This document shows positions 1 through 11,091 of a stretch of 64,000 nt of DNA, one piece after another. The stretch spans positions 89,307 to 153,306 of the forward strand of contig NZ_KI632512.1 in NCBI RefSeq assembly GCF_000504305.1, read 5' to 3'. The notes under the pieces were generated by a model. It made no database searches, was not told the origin of the DNA, and saw nothing but the letters and a program-made list of their open reading frames with translations. Made by a program: the position numbers and the translations under genes. This DNA comes from Nitratidesulfovibrio termitidis HI1. Its GTDB lineage: Bacteria > Desulfobacterota > Desulfovibrionia > Desulfovibrionales > Desulfovibrionaceae. Numbering within the stretch: position 1 is the first letter of the stretch; each line of letters begins with the position of its first letter.

Positions 1-415
<415 letters not shown>

Positions 416-461
416 TTACGCGCGATGGGCGTTGCGGGGTGCGGTGGGCGCTACGGACGCG

Positions 462-833
462 CTACAGGATGGCGCTTTCGCCGTGTTCGTCGGTACGTAC
501 GCGCATGGCGTCTTCCACGGGACAGATGAAGATCCTGCCGTCGCCGATCTGCTCGGTGCGGTTCACCGTCACTATGGCGTCGATGACGGCGTCCACGCTG
601 GCACCGGGCACCACCAGCGAAATCATGCGCTTGGGGATGTACTTCATCTTGCGGAACTTGCCCTGCTCCAGCACCCTGGGGTTGATTTCCGTGCCGATCT
701 CGCCAGCCAGGCCCTGCTGCTTGCCCCGGCCCAGCACGGGCACGGCGGTCAGGCAGGGGAAGCCCAGCTTGTCCAGCGCTTCCTTGGTGGCGCCCATCTT
801 CTTGGGGCGGATGATGGCGATGATCTCCTTCAT
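462..833 (-). CDS. nifI2: PII-like nitrogenase regulator NifI2
   Basis: This 123-residue GlnB-family protein begins MKEIIAIIRPKK and has the PII fold signatures, including VLGRGKQQG in the T-loop region and a GDGRIFICPVEDAMRVRT C-terminal motif. PII-like proteins encoded between nifH and nifD are NifI1/NifI2. In other organisms they form a complex that inhibits dinitrogenase when ammonium is available and releases it with 2-oxoglutarate and ATP. It lies 8 bases after the original end of nifI1 and 76 bases before anfD, so co-transcription is very likely. Assignment as NifI2 rests on position, length and the longer T-loop. Confidence 0.88.
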   Translation of the reverse strand: MKEIIAIIRPKKMGATKEALDKLGFPCLTAVPVLGRGKQQGLAGEIGTEINPRVLEQGKFRKMKYIPKRMISLVVPGASVDAVIDAIVTVNRTEQIGDGRIFICPVEDAMRVRTDEHGESAIL

Positions 834-841
834 GGCGCCAC

Positions 842-1164
842 CTACAGGCCCTTCACGCCGGTGCGCACGGTCAGCGCGTCCTCGACGGCGAGACGAACAC
901 CTTGCCGTCGCCGAAATTGCCCGTGTACGCCTTGCATTTGATGAGCGTGAGGATTTCCTCGACGCTGGCTTCCTCCACCACCATGACCAGCATGGTGCGG
1001 GGCAGTTCGTCGTAGTGCACGCTGCCCACGGTGATGCCCTTCTGCTTGCCGCGCCCGAAGGCGTGGATCATGGTCATGGAGGCGAAACCCGCCTCGGCGA
1101 GGCCGTCGGCCACGGTGTCCGCGGCTTCTGGCCGCACGATCGCCTTGATCATCTTGAGAGCCAT
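842..1164 (-). pseudogene. nifI1: PII-like nitrogenase regulator NifI1, frameshifted near its C-terminus
   Basis: An intact reading frame from the ATG at 1164 (AAGGAG upstream) encodes MALKMIKAIVRPE and the PII motifs FGRGKQKGI and GDGKVFVSP, then stops at 871 after 97 residues. The expected ending, VEDALTVRTGVKGL with a TAG at 842, is present in the next frame. Loss of one base around 885-890 explains both, and restoring it gives a normal 107-residue NifI1. Either the gene lost its last 15 or so residues, which pack against the nucleotide-binding cleft in PII proteins, or the sequence has a single-base error. The partner gene nifI2 is intact. Confidence 0.75.
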
Positions 1165-1262
1165 GGAATCGCTCCTTGCGGTCTGTGTGGGGCGGGTTGC
1201 GCCGGTATGGATTGGTGTGGCGGCTGTCCCTGAGGGCCATTTCCAAGTGGACGCGGCCCCGG

Positions 1263-1456
1263 GGGGTGTTTCTAAATTAGGATTTTCGTTCGTTGGCAAG
1301 GAAAACGAGCCTGTCGTGAGGGAGTATACTCTTGTCGTATTTGACCGAGCCTTAGCCGTTAGGTGAGCTTGCGAACCTTACGGATAAGGACAGCAGAGCT
1401 ATGGCAGGCGAAGTTTGACGTAGCCAACGGGCGAAAGGACTATTTGGAAACAGCCC

Positions 1457-1457
<1 letters not shown>
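1263..1457 (-). repeat. Dispersed inverted-terminal-repeat element, copy A (195 bp)
   Basis: This non-coding element fills the space between anfH and nifI1. Its ends, 1263-1297 and 1423-1457, are imperfect inverted repeats of about 35 bp that share GGGG, TGTTTC, AAAT, TTTCG and CGTTGGC. One internal palindrome of the form CCGTnAGG...CCTnACGG lies at 1356-1383. The right end touches the anfH stop codon. Two longer relatives occur at 17540-17790 and 19315-19620. No open frame in it looks like a protein of its own. It may end or stabilise the 3' end of the anfH message, or be a non-autonomous mobile element. Confidence 0.8.
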
Positions 1458-2689
<1,232 letters not shown>

Positions 2690-2773
2690 CTATAGCATGA
2701 TGCTCGCGTGGTCCGCATTTGGTCCGTTTAATGCGGCCCAAATGGCTATTTCGGGGGGCTTCGCCCGGTACGC

Positions 2774-2811
2774 AGAAAAGGCCGGACAAGGGTAATCCCT
2801 TGTCCGGCCTT
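2774..2811 (-). terminator. Rho-independent terminator of tRNA-Thr
   Basis: A perfect 15-bp stem (2778-2792 with 2797-2811, loop TAAT) is followed on the minus strand by TTTTCTG. It starts 7 bases beyond the tRNA 3' end. Confidence 0.88.
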
Positions 2812-2817
2812 GACATC

Positions 2818-2893
2818 TGGAGCCAGCATGGAGACTTGAACTCCAGACCTGCTGATTACGAATCAGCTGCTCTACCAACTGAGCTATGCTGGC
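2818..2893 (-). tRNA. tRNA-Thr (anticodon CGT)
   Basis: The minus strand folds into a 76-nt cloverleaf. It has a 7-bp acceptor stem (GCCAGCA/TGCTGGC), a D-arm with AGTTGGTA, anticodon stem GCTGA/TCAGC around the loop TTCGTAA, a T-arm TGGAG-TTCAAGT-CTCCA, and an encoded CCA end. The anticodon CGT reads ACG threonine codons. It has its own promoter and terminator. Confidence 0.96.
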
Positions 2894-2936
2894 TTGCGGG
2901 CTGCTGGCGGATGGCTCCGCCGGAAGCGAGAAGTGC

Positions 2937-2965
2937 TTGATATGGAAGTTGGCAGGTGAAGTCAA
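2937..2965 (-). promoter_or_regulatory. Sigma70 promoter of tRNA-Thr
   Basis: TTGACT (2965-2960), a 17-base spacer and TATCAA (2942-2937) lie on the minus strand about 44 bases upstream of the mature tRNA. Confidence 0.6.
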
Positions 2966-3199
2966 GCGGGTTGTGGGGCGGCGGAGGGTGGTGCATGCCG
3001 GCAGGGGCGAGGGTGGGCGGGTGCCGCATGCTTCTGCCTGATGTTTTCATGCAGTTCGTCCAGCCCTCATCATGCTATTGTTCCATCCAGCTGTCTTTGG
3101 TTGTTGGACAATTTTCTAGACAATATTTTTATGCGGATTTCTTGACAAAATGCTTCCAGTCGCGCAACTGTGCAACAACAAGAACTGGAGCACCTCCTC

Positions 3200-4522
3200 A
3201 TGATCCGCGAACTGCTGACCCTCCGCGAAATCGCCCGCCGCCTCGATGTGCCCCCCTCCAGTATCGCCTATTACAAGGACAGGTTCGCGCGCTTCCTGCC
3301 CGCCGGAGAAGGGCGGGGCAGGCGGCTGCGCTATCCCGTGCATGTGCTGGACATCTTCAGGGAGATCAGGAGCATGTACACGCGCAACGTGGCGGCGGAG
3401 CAGATCGAGGAACGACTGGAAGAACTGGTGGCCGCGCTGTCCGCTCCAGCGGGGCAGCATGGCCAGGCGGGCGAATCGCCCCGCGCCGGTCAGCCGGTGG
3501 GGCAATCGGGCGGGCAGCCGGGTGCCAGATCGGGTGCGCGAGCATCCGGCACCGGGGCAGAGCCGCATCGGTGGGAACGCTTCCATGCCTCCGACGGCAT
3601 GGCGGGCCCAGGGCACTCACCGGAATATTCAGCGGATGCCGCACCGCACGCAGCTAGTCCAGAGCCTGCGGACCCCGCCGTGGAAGGGCTGCCCGGCATG
3701 CTCGACCGCATGGCCACGCTGCTTCAGGTGCAGGGGCACATGCTGGCGGAGCTTTCCAGTCTGCGCCGTCAGGTGGAGGAACTGCGCGCCGACCGCGACG
3801 CCCTGCTTTCCGCCTTTGACGAGCGTGCCGCCCGGCTGGACGAGGCGCTGGACCTGCTGCGCCGTGAACGCGCAGAAGCGGTCACCCGCCTCGTGGACGA
3901 TTACTACTCGGTAGTGTCGGGACCAGCGGATACCGGTGATGCCGCGGCCAAAGCGGACGCAGGCGCAACCGGTGGGCCGGAACACGGGGCTGCCGATGGC
4001 GCCGGGGCCAGCCGGAATACCACGGATCAGGACGCATCCGGTGCTGACGCGCGGGAGGGCAAGACCTCGTCCTCGGGGGCTTCCGAGTCCGCATCGCAGG
4101 CAACGTCCGAGCAGGCCAGGTCCGGCAAGGAATCCGCCACCACGCCGCCCGCAACCCTGTTCGACAGGCCGCTGGTCATCCGGCGCAACGGCGAATATCT
4201 GGGGGTGTCAGGCCGTGACAAGGCGTTCACCCTGCGTGAACTGCTGGCGCTGGTGGACCGCCACGCCGCCCGGCGGCATCGCGTCACCCTGGGCTGGAGC
4301 CGATCCGGCGCATCCTGGGTGCTGCGCCTGACCACCGACGAACCCGCCAGCGGCAGGCAGGGCGGCAGCCGCACCCATGAACTGACCCTGCAGCCGGTCA
4401 CCACGCCCAGCGGCAACCACGTCACCCGGCTTTCGCGTCTTGCCATCAACGGGGACACGGTGCCGGACCGTTTTCTTCTGGAATTGTTCCGGAATATCAA
4501 GGAAAGCTACGAATCGCGGTAG
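3200..4522 (+). CDS. MerR-like DNA-binding protein with an unknown C-terminal domain
   Basis: The N-terminus (LLTLREIARRLDVPPSSIAYYKDRF) is a MerR/HTH_17 type winged-helix reading head, and residues 1 to about 75 look like a full DNA-binding unit. A Gly/Ala/Pro-rich linker follows, then a charged heptad region (LSSLRRQVEELRADRDALL) likely to form a coiled coil, a second low-complexity linker, and a compact C-terminal domain from about residue 325 (LVIRRNGEYLGVSGRDKAFT) that I do not recognise. At 440 residues it is far longer than a classic MerR protein. The ATG at 3200 follows GGAG; a GTG 30 bases upstream lacks a ribosome site. Upstream, GACAA is repeated three times (about 3106-3148), possibly an operator. 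Target genes are unknown. Confidence 0.72.
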   Translation: MIRELLTLREIARRLDVPPSSIAYYKDRFARFLPAGEGRGRRLRYPVHVLDIFREIRSMYTRNVAAEQIEERLEELVAALSAPAGQHGQAGESPRAGQPVGQSGGQPGARSGARASGTGAEPHRWERFHASDGMAGPGHSPEYSADAAPHAASPEPADPAVEGLPGMLDRMATLLQVQGHMLAELSSLRRQVEELRADRDALLSAFDERAARLDEALDLLRRERAEAVTRLVDDYYSVVSGPADTGDAAAKADAGATGGPEHGAADGAGASRNTTDQDASGADAREGKTSSSGASESASQATSEQARSGKESATTPPATLFDRPLVIRRNGEYLGVSGRDKAFTLRELLALVDRHAARRHRVTLGWSRSGASWVLRLTTDEPASGRQGGSRTHELTLQPVTTPSGNHVTRLSRLAINGDTVPDRFLLELFRNIKESYESR

Positions 4523-4653
4523 CAGACGGCGGTTGGCGTCGTCCCCCGCCTGGCGCCTCTGAGTCCCGGCCTCCGGGCTTCCCCCAGGCATCGCCGGGTG
4601 TCCCCGAACATCCCCGGCGTCGCGCGGCTCCCGCCAGCCTCATGCGCCGCTGG

Positions 4654-5544
4654 TCATGCCACGGCCAGTTCCATGTTCCCCCAAATGCCCACGCGTCCGC
4701 TGCACTGGGCGTACACGCCCTCTATGCCCAGATGGGCCATGGCGGCGGCGCGTTCGGTCACGCGGGCCACGTCGTCCGCCCCCCGCAGCATGTTGCCGAA
4801 CAGGGTGGCCGCCGCGTCGGCCAGGCTGGCATCGCGCGCCCGCACCGCCGCTATGTCGCCAACGCCAAGGCTCAGCGAATGGCCGATGGTGGCCGACGAC
4901 GAGCATAGCGAGACGGGGCAGTCCGCCGCCTTCACCACCACACCGATCATCTCGCCGCTGGCCGGGTCGGGCAGCAGGCCCACCACCCGGTCGCGCTGCG
5001 AACAGATGTAGATGTCGCCGCCGTTCTCCACGATGATGTCCGGCGACACCGGGGCAAAGCGTTCCGCCACCATCTGGGCCACGGTGCCCGCCACGGCGGC
5101 AAAGGGGCCCACCCCGGCCAGGTCGGCCCCGTGCGCCATGCGCCGGGCAACCTCCGGGGCGCTGGCGGGAGTGGGCACGGGCGCCAGACTGGTGCGAAAG
5201 TCCGGCGCAAGCAGCATCCACGCCTTTAGCTGGCCGCGCAGTTCGGTGACATAGGCGGCGATGGCGTCCGGCAGATCGGGCAGGTCCGGCAGATCGGGCA
5301 GGTCTGGCAGGTCCGGCTGTACGGGCAGGCCGGGCAGGCCTGACAAGCTCGACAAGCTCGACCGGGCGGTCACCCACAGGTCGGTTTCTTCCACCACCAC
5401 CTGAAAGACCACCTCGTCCGGGTGACGGGCGGTACGCTTGCGATAGCCGCGCACATGGTCGGTGTGCACGTTGAGGGCATCCGGCGTGGTGGGTGCGGAG
5501 TGACTGCGCGCGTTGTTGCGGGGGGTGTTGCGTCTGGTGTTCAT
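4654..5544 (-). CDS. UPF0280 family protein (ApbE-related fold) with a Leu-Pro-Asp repeat insertion
   Basis: The 296-residue product contains the family's characteristic [12 protein letters not shown] stretch, an [24 protein letters not shown] region and a C-terminal NMELAVA. UPF0280 proteins are structurally related to the ApbE flavin transferase family, but no reaction is established. Between about residues 64 and 93 is an insertion, SGLPGLP then five tandem LPD units, encoded by 9-bp DNA repeats at 5270-5335; it is probably a surface loop that expanded by slippage. No strong ribosome site precedes the ATG, so the true start could be internal. The neighbours give no functional hint. Confidence 0.75.
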   Translation of the reverse strand: MNTRRNTPRNNARSHSAPTTPDALNVHTDHVRGYRKRTARHPDEVVFQVVVEETDLWVTARSSLSSLSGLPGLPVQPDLPDLPDLPDLPDLPDAIAAYVTELRGQLKAWMLLAPDFRTSLAPVPTPASAPEVARRMAHGADLAGVGPFAAVAGTVAQMVAERFAPVSPDIIVENGGDIYICSQRDRVVGLLPDPASGEMIGVVVKAADCPVSLCSSSATIGHSLSLGVGDIAAVRARDASLADAAATLFGNMLRGADDVARVTERAAAMAHLGIEGVYAQCSGRVGIWGNMELAVA

Positions 5545-5720
5545 GGGGCGGTTTCACCACAGGGGCGGGCGGGCGTCAATTGCCGTCGGCTTGTCCCGCC
5601 TGTCTTCCCACGGTCTCTCCTGCCGCCATCCCTGGCGTCATCCCTGGTGTGGTTCACGCCGTCGCCCGGCATTCATCCTGCCTACCGCCGTGTTCTCCGG
5701 CCCCACGCAGGGCCGCATTC

Positions 5721-5750
5721 TTTACAAGCGGCGGGCTTTGAGGCTAGGAA
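5721..5750 (+). promoter_or_regulatory. Candidate promoter of argF
   Basis: TTTACA, an 18-base spacer and TAGGAA precede the argF start by about 50 bases. No clear arginine-repressor box was seen. Confidence 0.4.
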
Positions 5751-5799
5751 ACCCTTTTCCGCATCACGTTTCGCAGTGCCGCAACACAAGGATGGAGCC

Positions 5800-6702
5800 A
5801 TGCCCAGACATTTCAAGCGAATCAGGGACCTCGGCTACGAGGGGGCCTGGAAGCTGCTGCAACGCGCCAAGGAAATGAAGGACACCGCCCATCGGGGCAA
5901 GATCATGGAAGGCAAGACTGCCATCCTCATCTTCGAAAAGGCGTCCACCCGCACGCGCGTGTCCTTCGAGATGGCGGTGCGCCACCTTGGCGGCTCCACC
6001 ATCTTCATGACCCCGGCGGAAAGTCAGCTGGGCCGCTCCGAACCCCTGCGCGACACCGCCCGCGTGCTTTCGCGCTACGCCGACTGCATGGTGGTGCGCA
6101 CCTTCGGGCAGTCGAAGATAGACGAACTGGCCGAATACGGTTCCATCCCCGTGGTCAACGCCCTGACCGACGAAGGGCACCCCTGCCAGGTCATGGGCGA
6201 CGTGCTGACCATGTTCGAGCGCACCCCCGACCTGTCCACGGTGCGCGTGGCCTGGGTGGGCGACGGCAACAACATGGCCAATTCGTGGATCGAAGCCGCC
6301 ATCTACTTCCCGTTCGAACTGTTCATGGCCTTTCCCGAAGGCTACGAGCCCGACCGCGAACTGCTGGGCTACGCCCTGAACGCCGGGGCCAAGATATTCC
6401 TGACTCATGATCCGCGCATGGCGGTTGAGGGCGCACACTACGTGAACACCGACGTGTGGGCCTCCATGGGCCAGGAAGAAGAACAGAAGAAGCGCGAGGC
6501 CGCCTTCAAGGGCTACTGCATCGATACCGACATGATGGCCCTTGCCGCGCCCGACGCCAAGTTCATGCACTGCCTGCCCGCCCACCGGGGCGAGGAAGTG
6601 ACCGACGAGGTCATGGAAAGCCCGGCTTCCATCATCTTCGACCAGGCAGAAAACCGCCTGCACATCCAGAAAGCCATTCTGGAATGGGCGCTTTCGGAAT
6701 AA
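5800..6702 (+). CDS. argF: Ornithine carbamoyltransferase
   Basis: The enzyme makes citrulline from ornithine and carbamoyl phosphate in arginine synthesis. The 300-residue protein has the carbamoyl-phosphate loop STRTR (residues 49-53), HPCQ in the DEGHPCQVMGD segment, and the ornithine-side motif HCLPAHRGEEV near the C-terminus. The ATG at 5800 follows AAGGATGGAG, so the longer upstream open frame is not used. argG follows after 68 bases and argH after that, so one transcript could supply the last three steps of arginine synthesis. Confidence 0.96.
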   Translation: MPRHFKRIRDLGYEGAWKLLQRAKEMKDTAHRGKIMEGKTAILIFEKASTRTRVSFEMAVRHLGGSTIFMTPAESQLGRSEPLRDTARVLSRYADCMVVRTFGQSKIDELAEYGSIPVVNALTDEGHPCQVMGDVLTMFERTPDLSTVRVAWVGDGNNMANSWIEAAIYFPFELFMAFPEGYEPDRELLGYALNAGAKIFLTHDPRMAVEGAHYVNTDVWASMGQEEEQKKREAAFKGYCIDTDMMALAAPDAKFMHCLPAHRGEEVTDEVMESPASIIFDQAENRLHIQKAILEWALSE

Positions 6703-6770
6703 CACCGCGCCACGGCACGCGCCGCGCGACGCATACCGCACAACATATCGCATAACGGGGCTGAAACGAC

Positions 6771-7976
<1,206 letters not shown>

Positions 7977-8059
7977 GCGACGCCGGTAGCGAGTGGGGAC
8001 ACTGTCCTCGTCCCGAGCCTGCACGCCCCGTAATGAAAAGTTTGGGGGGATGGGGGCCC

Positions 8060-8096
8060 GGGGGAAGGCGACCCTTTTCAAAGGGTCCCTTCCCCC
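8060..8096. repeat. Nested inverted repeat between argG and argH
   Basis: A 9-bp outer stem (GGGGGAAGG/CCTTCCCCC) encloses a 7-bp inner stem (ACCCTTT/AAAGGGT) with a 2-base tip. It could be a terminator, attenuator or message-processing hairpin inside the arg operon. No T-run follows, so read-through into argH is possible. Confidence 0.55.
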
Positions 8097-8138
8097 GGTA
8101 CCTCTTCCCCCTCATCTCTAAACAAGGGTCTCCCAGCA

Positions 8139-9521
8139 ATGGCCGAAAAGAAGATGTGGGGGGGGCGGTTCCGTCAGGCCACCGCCGCCCTGGTCGAGGA
8201 ATACACCCAGTCCGTTTCGTTCGACCGCGCCCTGTACGCGCAGGACATCGCGGGTTCCAAGGCGCATGCGCGCATGCTGGCGAAGCAGGGCGTGCTGACG
8301 GCGGACGAGGGCGCGCGCATAGTCGAGGGGCTGGACATGGTGCTGGCCGAGATTGAAGGCGGCACCTTTGTCTGGCGGCGCGAGTTGGAAGACGTGCACA
8401 TGAATATCGAAAGCCGCCTCACCGAACTGGTGGGCGACGTGGGCAAGAAGCTGCACACCGGTCGCAGCCGCAACGACCAGGTGGCGCTGGACTTCCGTCT
8501 GTTCGTGTCCGACCGCATCCGTGCCTGGCGCGGCCTTGCGCGCGATCTGGTGGGCGTGCTGGCAGAGCGCGCGGGCGAACACGCGGATACGCTGCTGCCC
8601 GGCTGCACCCACATGCAGCCCGCCCAGCCGGTGAGCCTTGGCCACCATCTGCTGGCCTATGCGTGGATGCTGCGCCGCGACGCCGAGCGCCTGGCCGACT
8701 GCGACCGCCGGGCGCGGGTATGCCCGCTGGGCGCGGCGGCGCTGGCGGGCACTACCTACCCGCTGGACCCGGCCTACGTGGCCGAGCAGCTGGACATGTA
8801 CGGCACCTTCCGCAACAGCATGGACGCCGTGTCCGACCGCGACTTCGTGCTGGAATCGCTGTTCTGCGGGGCCACCATCATGGCCCACCTGTCGCGCCTG
8901 TGCGAGGAAATCATCATCTGGGCCAACCCGGCCTTCGGCTTCGTGCGGCTGCCCGACGCCTACGCCACCGGTTCGTCCATCATGCCGCAGAAGAAGAACC
9001 CCGACGTGGCCGAGATCATGCGCGGCAAGACGGGCCGCGTGTACGGCGCACTGACCGCCATGCTGACCACGGTGAAGGGCCTGCCCATGACCTACAACCG
9101 CGACATGCAGGAGGACAAGGAACCGTTCCTCGACTGCGACCGCACCGTGTCTGCGTCGCTGGAGATCATGGCGGGCATGCTGCGCGAACTGGGCTTCAAC
9201 GAAGGGCGCATGCGCGCCGCCCTGCGCGCGGGCTTCCTGAACGCCACCGAACTTGCCGACTACCTGGTGGGCAAGGGCATTCCCTTCCGCGAGGCGCACC
9301 ACCTGACCGGGGCCGCCGTGGCCCTGGCGGAAGAACGGTCCATCACGCTGGAAGAGCTGCCCCTGGCCGACCTGCAAGCCATCTGCGAGCGTATCGGCGA
9401 CGATGTGTACGCCGTTCTCGACCCGGCGGCGGCGGTGGCCCGGCGCGAGATGCCCGGCGGCACCGGCCCCTCGTCCGTGGCGGCGCAGCTTGCCGAACTG
9501 GCCGACTGGCTGGAAGACTAG
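8139..9521 (+). CDS. argH: Argininosuccinate lyase
   Basis: It splits argininosuccinate into arginine and fumarate. The 460-residue protein belongs to the fumarase/aspartase superfamily: [12 protein letters not shown] near residue 110, THMQPAQP near 160, and the signature loop [12 protein letters not shown] near 280, which carries the catalytic serine. Length is normal. The gene is separated from argG by 162 bases containing the nested hairpin at 8060-8096, so its expression may be tuned relative to argFG. Confidence 0.97.
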   Translation: MAEKKMWGGRFRQATAALVEEYTQSVSFDRALYAQDIAGSKAHARMLAKQGVLTADEGARIVEGLDMVLAEIEGGTFVWRRELEDVHMNIESRLTELVGDVGKKLHTGRSRNDQVALDFRLFVSDRIRAWRGLARDLVGVLAERAGEHADTLLPGCTHMQPAQPVSLGHHLLAYAWMLRRDAERLADCDRRARVCPLGAAALAGTTYPLDPAYVAEQLDMYGTFRNSMDAVSDRDFVLESLFCGATIMAHLSRLCEEIIIWANPAFGFVRLPDAYATGSSIMPQKKNPDVAEIMRGKTGRVYGALTAMLTTVKGLPMTYNRDMQEDKEPFLDCDRTVSASLEIMAGMLRELGFNEGRMRAALRAGFLNATELADYLVGKGIPFREAHHLTGAAVALAEERSITLEELPLADLQAICERIGDDVYAVLDPAAAVARREMPGGTGPSSVAAQLAELADWLED

Positions 9522-9686
9522 AACCATGCTCTTGGGCCGTTCGTCGTCATGGCGTAAACAGACCCTAAGACCGCCCTGGCCAGATTGCCGATAAACTGTC
9601 TGAAAACGGGCCGCCTTCCGGCAGGGGGGCGGCCCGAAGCAAATGATCAGGCTGGCCGCGCCACGGCAGAGCGCACAAGGAATCCA

Positions 9687-10325
9687 ATGCACCGCAACAA
9701 GAAGCTCATTCCGGCCCTGCTGCTGGCCGTGCTGTTCAGTTGGGCGCTGTACAACCTGCTTTCCGTCTCGGGCATGCTGCCCGGCAGCGGCCAGGTGATG
9801 GAGCAGGGGGACGACGGATCGGCCCTGCTGCCCGCCGAACTCAAGGCCGAAGTGACGGCCCTGAACACGGCGGACGAGACGGCGTCCGACAACGAATGGA
9901 TGGCCATGGTCACCCAGGCGGCCAGCGGGGTGTTCTACAAGGACGCGCGCGACCGCTCGCTGACGCTGGCCGCCTCGCGGGCGCTGGAGGCGGGCAAGTT
10001 CGCCGTGGCCATCACCGCCGCCGAGGTCATGTACCACCCCGAACCGCGCGAGGACGTGCTGCGGGTGGTGGTGCAGGAGGCGGCCAAGACCCGCGCCACC
10101 ATCAAGTATTCCGTGCGTGCGGCGCGCAACCTGTCGAAGCTTGGCCAGCGGCGCGAAGCCTATGCCCATATCCTGCAAGCCTGGGCGGACCTGGCCGGGA
10201 ACGGGCAGCCCCGGACCGATGATGGCGCGGCCCCCGGAAATGGCAGCGCGCCTGTCGCGCCCGTCGCGCCAGCCGCGCCCGGCGCCGCCGTGCTTACGGT
10301 TGGCCCCGCCGGAGTGGGGCAGTAG
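9687..10325 (+). CDS. Membrane-anchored protein of unknown function
   Basis: The 212-residue product begins with a short basic segment and one hydrophobic stretch (residues 6-24, LIPALLLAVLFSWALYNLL), probably an uncleaved anchor or signal peptide. The middle is helical and Ala-rich (SLTLAASRALEAGKFAVAI...AAEVMY), reminiscent of a helical hairpin repeat, and the tail is low-complexity Ala/Pro. I do not recognise a family. The ATG at 9687 follows AAGGAA. It sits alone between argH and the RRM gene. Confidence 0.7.
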   Translation: MHRNKKLIPALLLAVLFSWALYNLLSVSGMLPGSGQVMEQGDDGSALLPAELKAEVTALNTADETASDNEWMAMVTQAASGVFYKDARDRSLTLAASRALEAGKFAVAITAAEVMYHPEPREDVLRVVVQEAAKTRATIKYSVRAARNLSKLGQRREAYAHILQAWADLAGNGQPRTDDGAAPGNGSAPVAPVAPAAPGAAVLTVGPAGVGQ

Positions 10326-10413
10326 CGCGGTCGGGCGATGGTCGGGCAGATATAGGGTTCGGGTAGCTGTGCCATGAACAAGCGTTTTCGGGCGGAATTG
10401 CGATAGATTCTAC

Positions 10414-10442
10414 TTGACCGCTTGAGAAACTCCGACTAATTC
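10414..10442 (+). promoter_or_regulatory. Sigma70 promoter of the RRM protein gene
   Basis: TTGACC, a 17-base spacer and TAATTC are present. Transcription from here would give a 5' untranslated leader of about 155 bases before the ATG at 10604, long enough for temperature- or protein-dependent control as in cold-shock messages. Confidence 0.6.
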
Positions 10443-10603
10443 TCCAATCATGTCGGTCGATGCTCCGGGTGTGCCGTGCGTCGGGATCGGCATGGGCTTG
10501 TGGCAAGAGTTTCGGCGAGTCGATAGGCATCCCACCTACAGAGTTTCTGCCCGATCTTTCGCACGAGCGAACCCCCTCATTTTCCCTGCAAGGAGTTTTC
10601 CTG

Positions 10604-10870
10604 ATGTCCAAGTCTCTGTATGTGGGCAACCTGCCTTTCTCCGCCTCTGAAGACGAAATCCGCGACCTGTTCTCCCAGCACGGCCAGGTGCTCAGCGTGA
10701 AGCTGATCTCTGACCGCGAAACCGGCCGTCCCCGTGGCTTCGGCTTTGTCGAAATGGAAGCCGCCGACGCCAACAGCGCCGTGGAAGCCCTGAACGGCTA
10801 CTCCTTCGGTGGCCGCGCCCTGAAGGTCAACGAAGCCCAGCCCCGCGCTCCCCGTCCGCCCCGCTGGTAG
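10604..10870 (+). CDS. Small RNA-recognition-motif (RRM) RNA-binding protein
   Basis: This 88-residue protein is a single RRM domain. RNP2 is LYVGNL (residues 5-10) and RNP1 is RGFGFVEM (about residues 44-51), followed by a short Arg/Pro tail ending RPPRW. Such proteins in cyanobacteria and deltaproteobacteria bind single-stranded RNA and are often cold-induced. The start follows a strong AAGGAG, and a terminator follows the stop, so it is a monocistronic unit. A glycine-rich C-terminal extension, common in relatives, is missing. Confidence 0.92.
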   Translation: MSKSLYVGNLPFSASEDEIRDLFSQHGQVLSVKLISDRETGRPRGFGFVEMEAADANSAVEALNGYSFGGRALKVNEAQPRAPRPPRW

Positions 10871-10945
10871 TTTCGGCGCGGCAGCACCAGCCGTGAGCGC
10901 CTCGTGCGCCATGTGCCGGTGACCACGCGGATACGCAGCAATCAC

Positions 10946-10985
10946 AAGGCCCGCCTGCCGGATGTCCGGTCAGGCGGGCCTTTTT
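10946..10985 (+). terminator. Rho-independent terminator of the RRM gene
   Basis: The 12-bp stem AAGGCCCGCCTG/CAGGCGGGCCTT encloses a smaller CCGG/CCGG pairing and is followed by TTTTTCTTCT. Confidence 0.88.
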
Positions 10986-11091
10986 CTTCTCGTGCGGAAA
11001 ATGGGGTGCGTCGGGTGCGGCAGGCGCCGCGAAAGGGCAGGGTGCGCGGCGGCCCATGGCGGGGCCGTGGCGCGCACCGCCATGCAGGCCG

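Noticed and set aside
8118-10178. A 686-residue minus-strand frame opposite argH and the small membrane protein
   Set aside because: Its composition (His/Gly/Arg-rich) is that of a GC-skew shadow; argH on the plus strand is certain.
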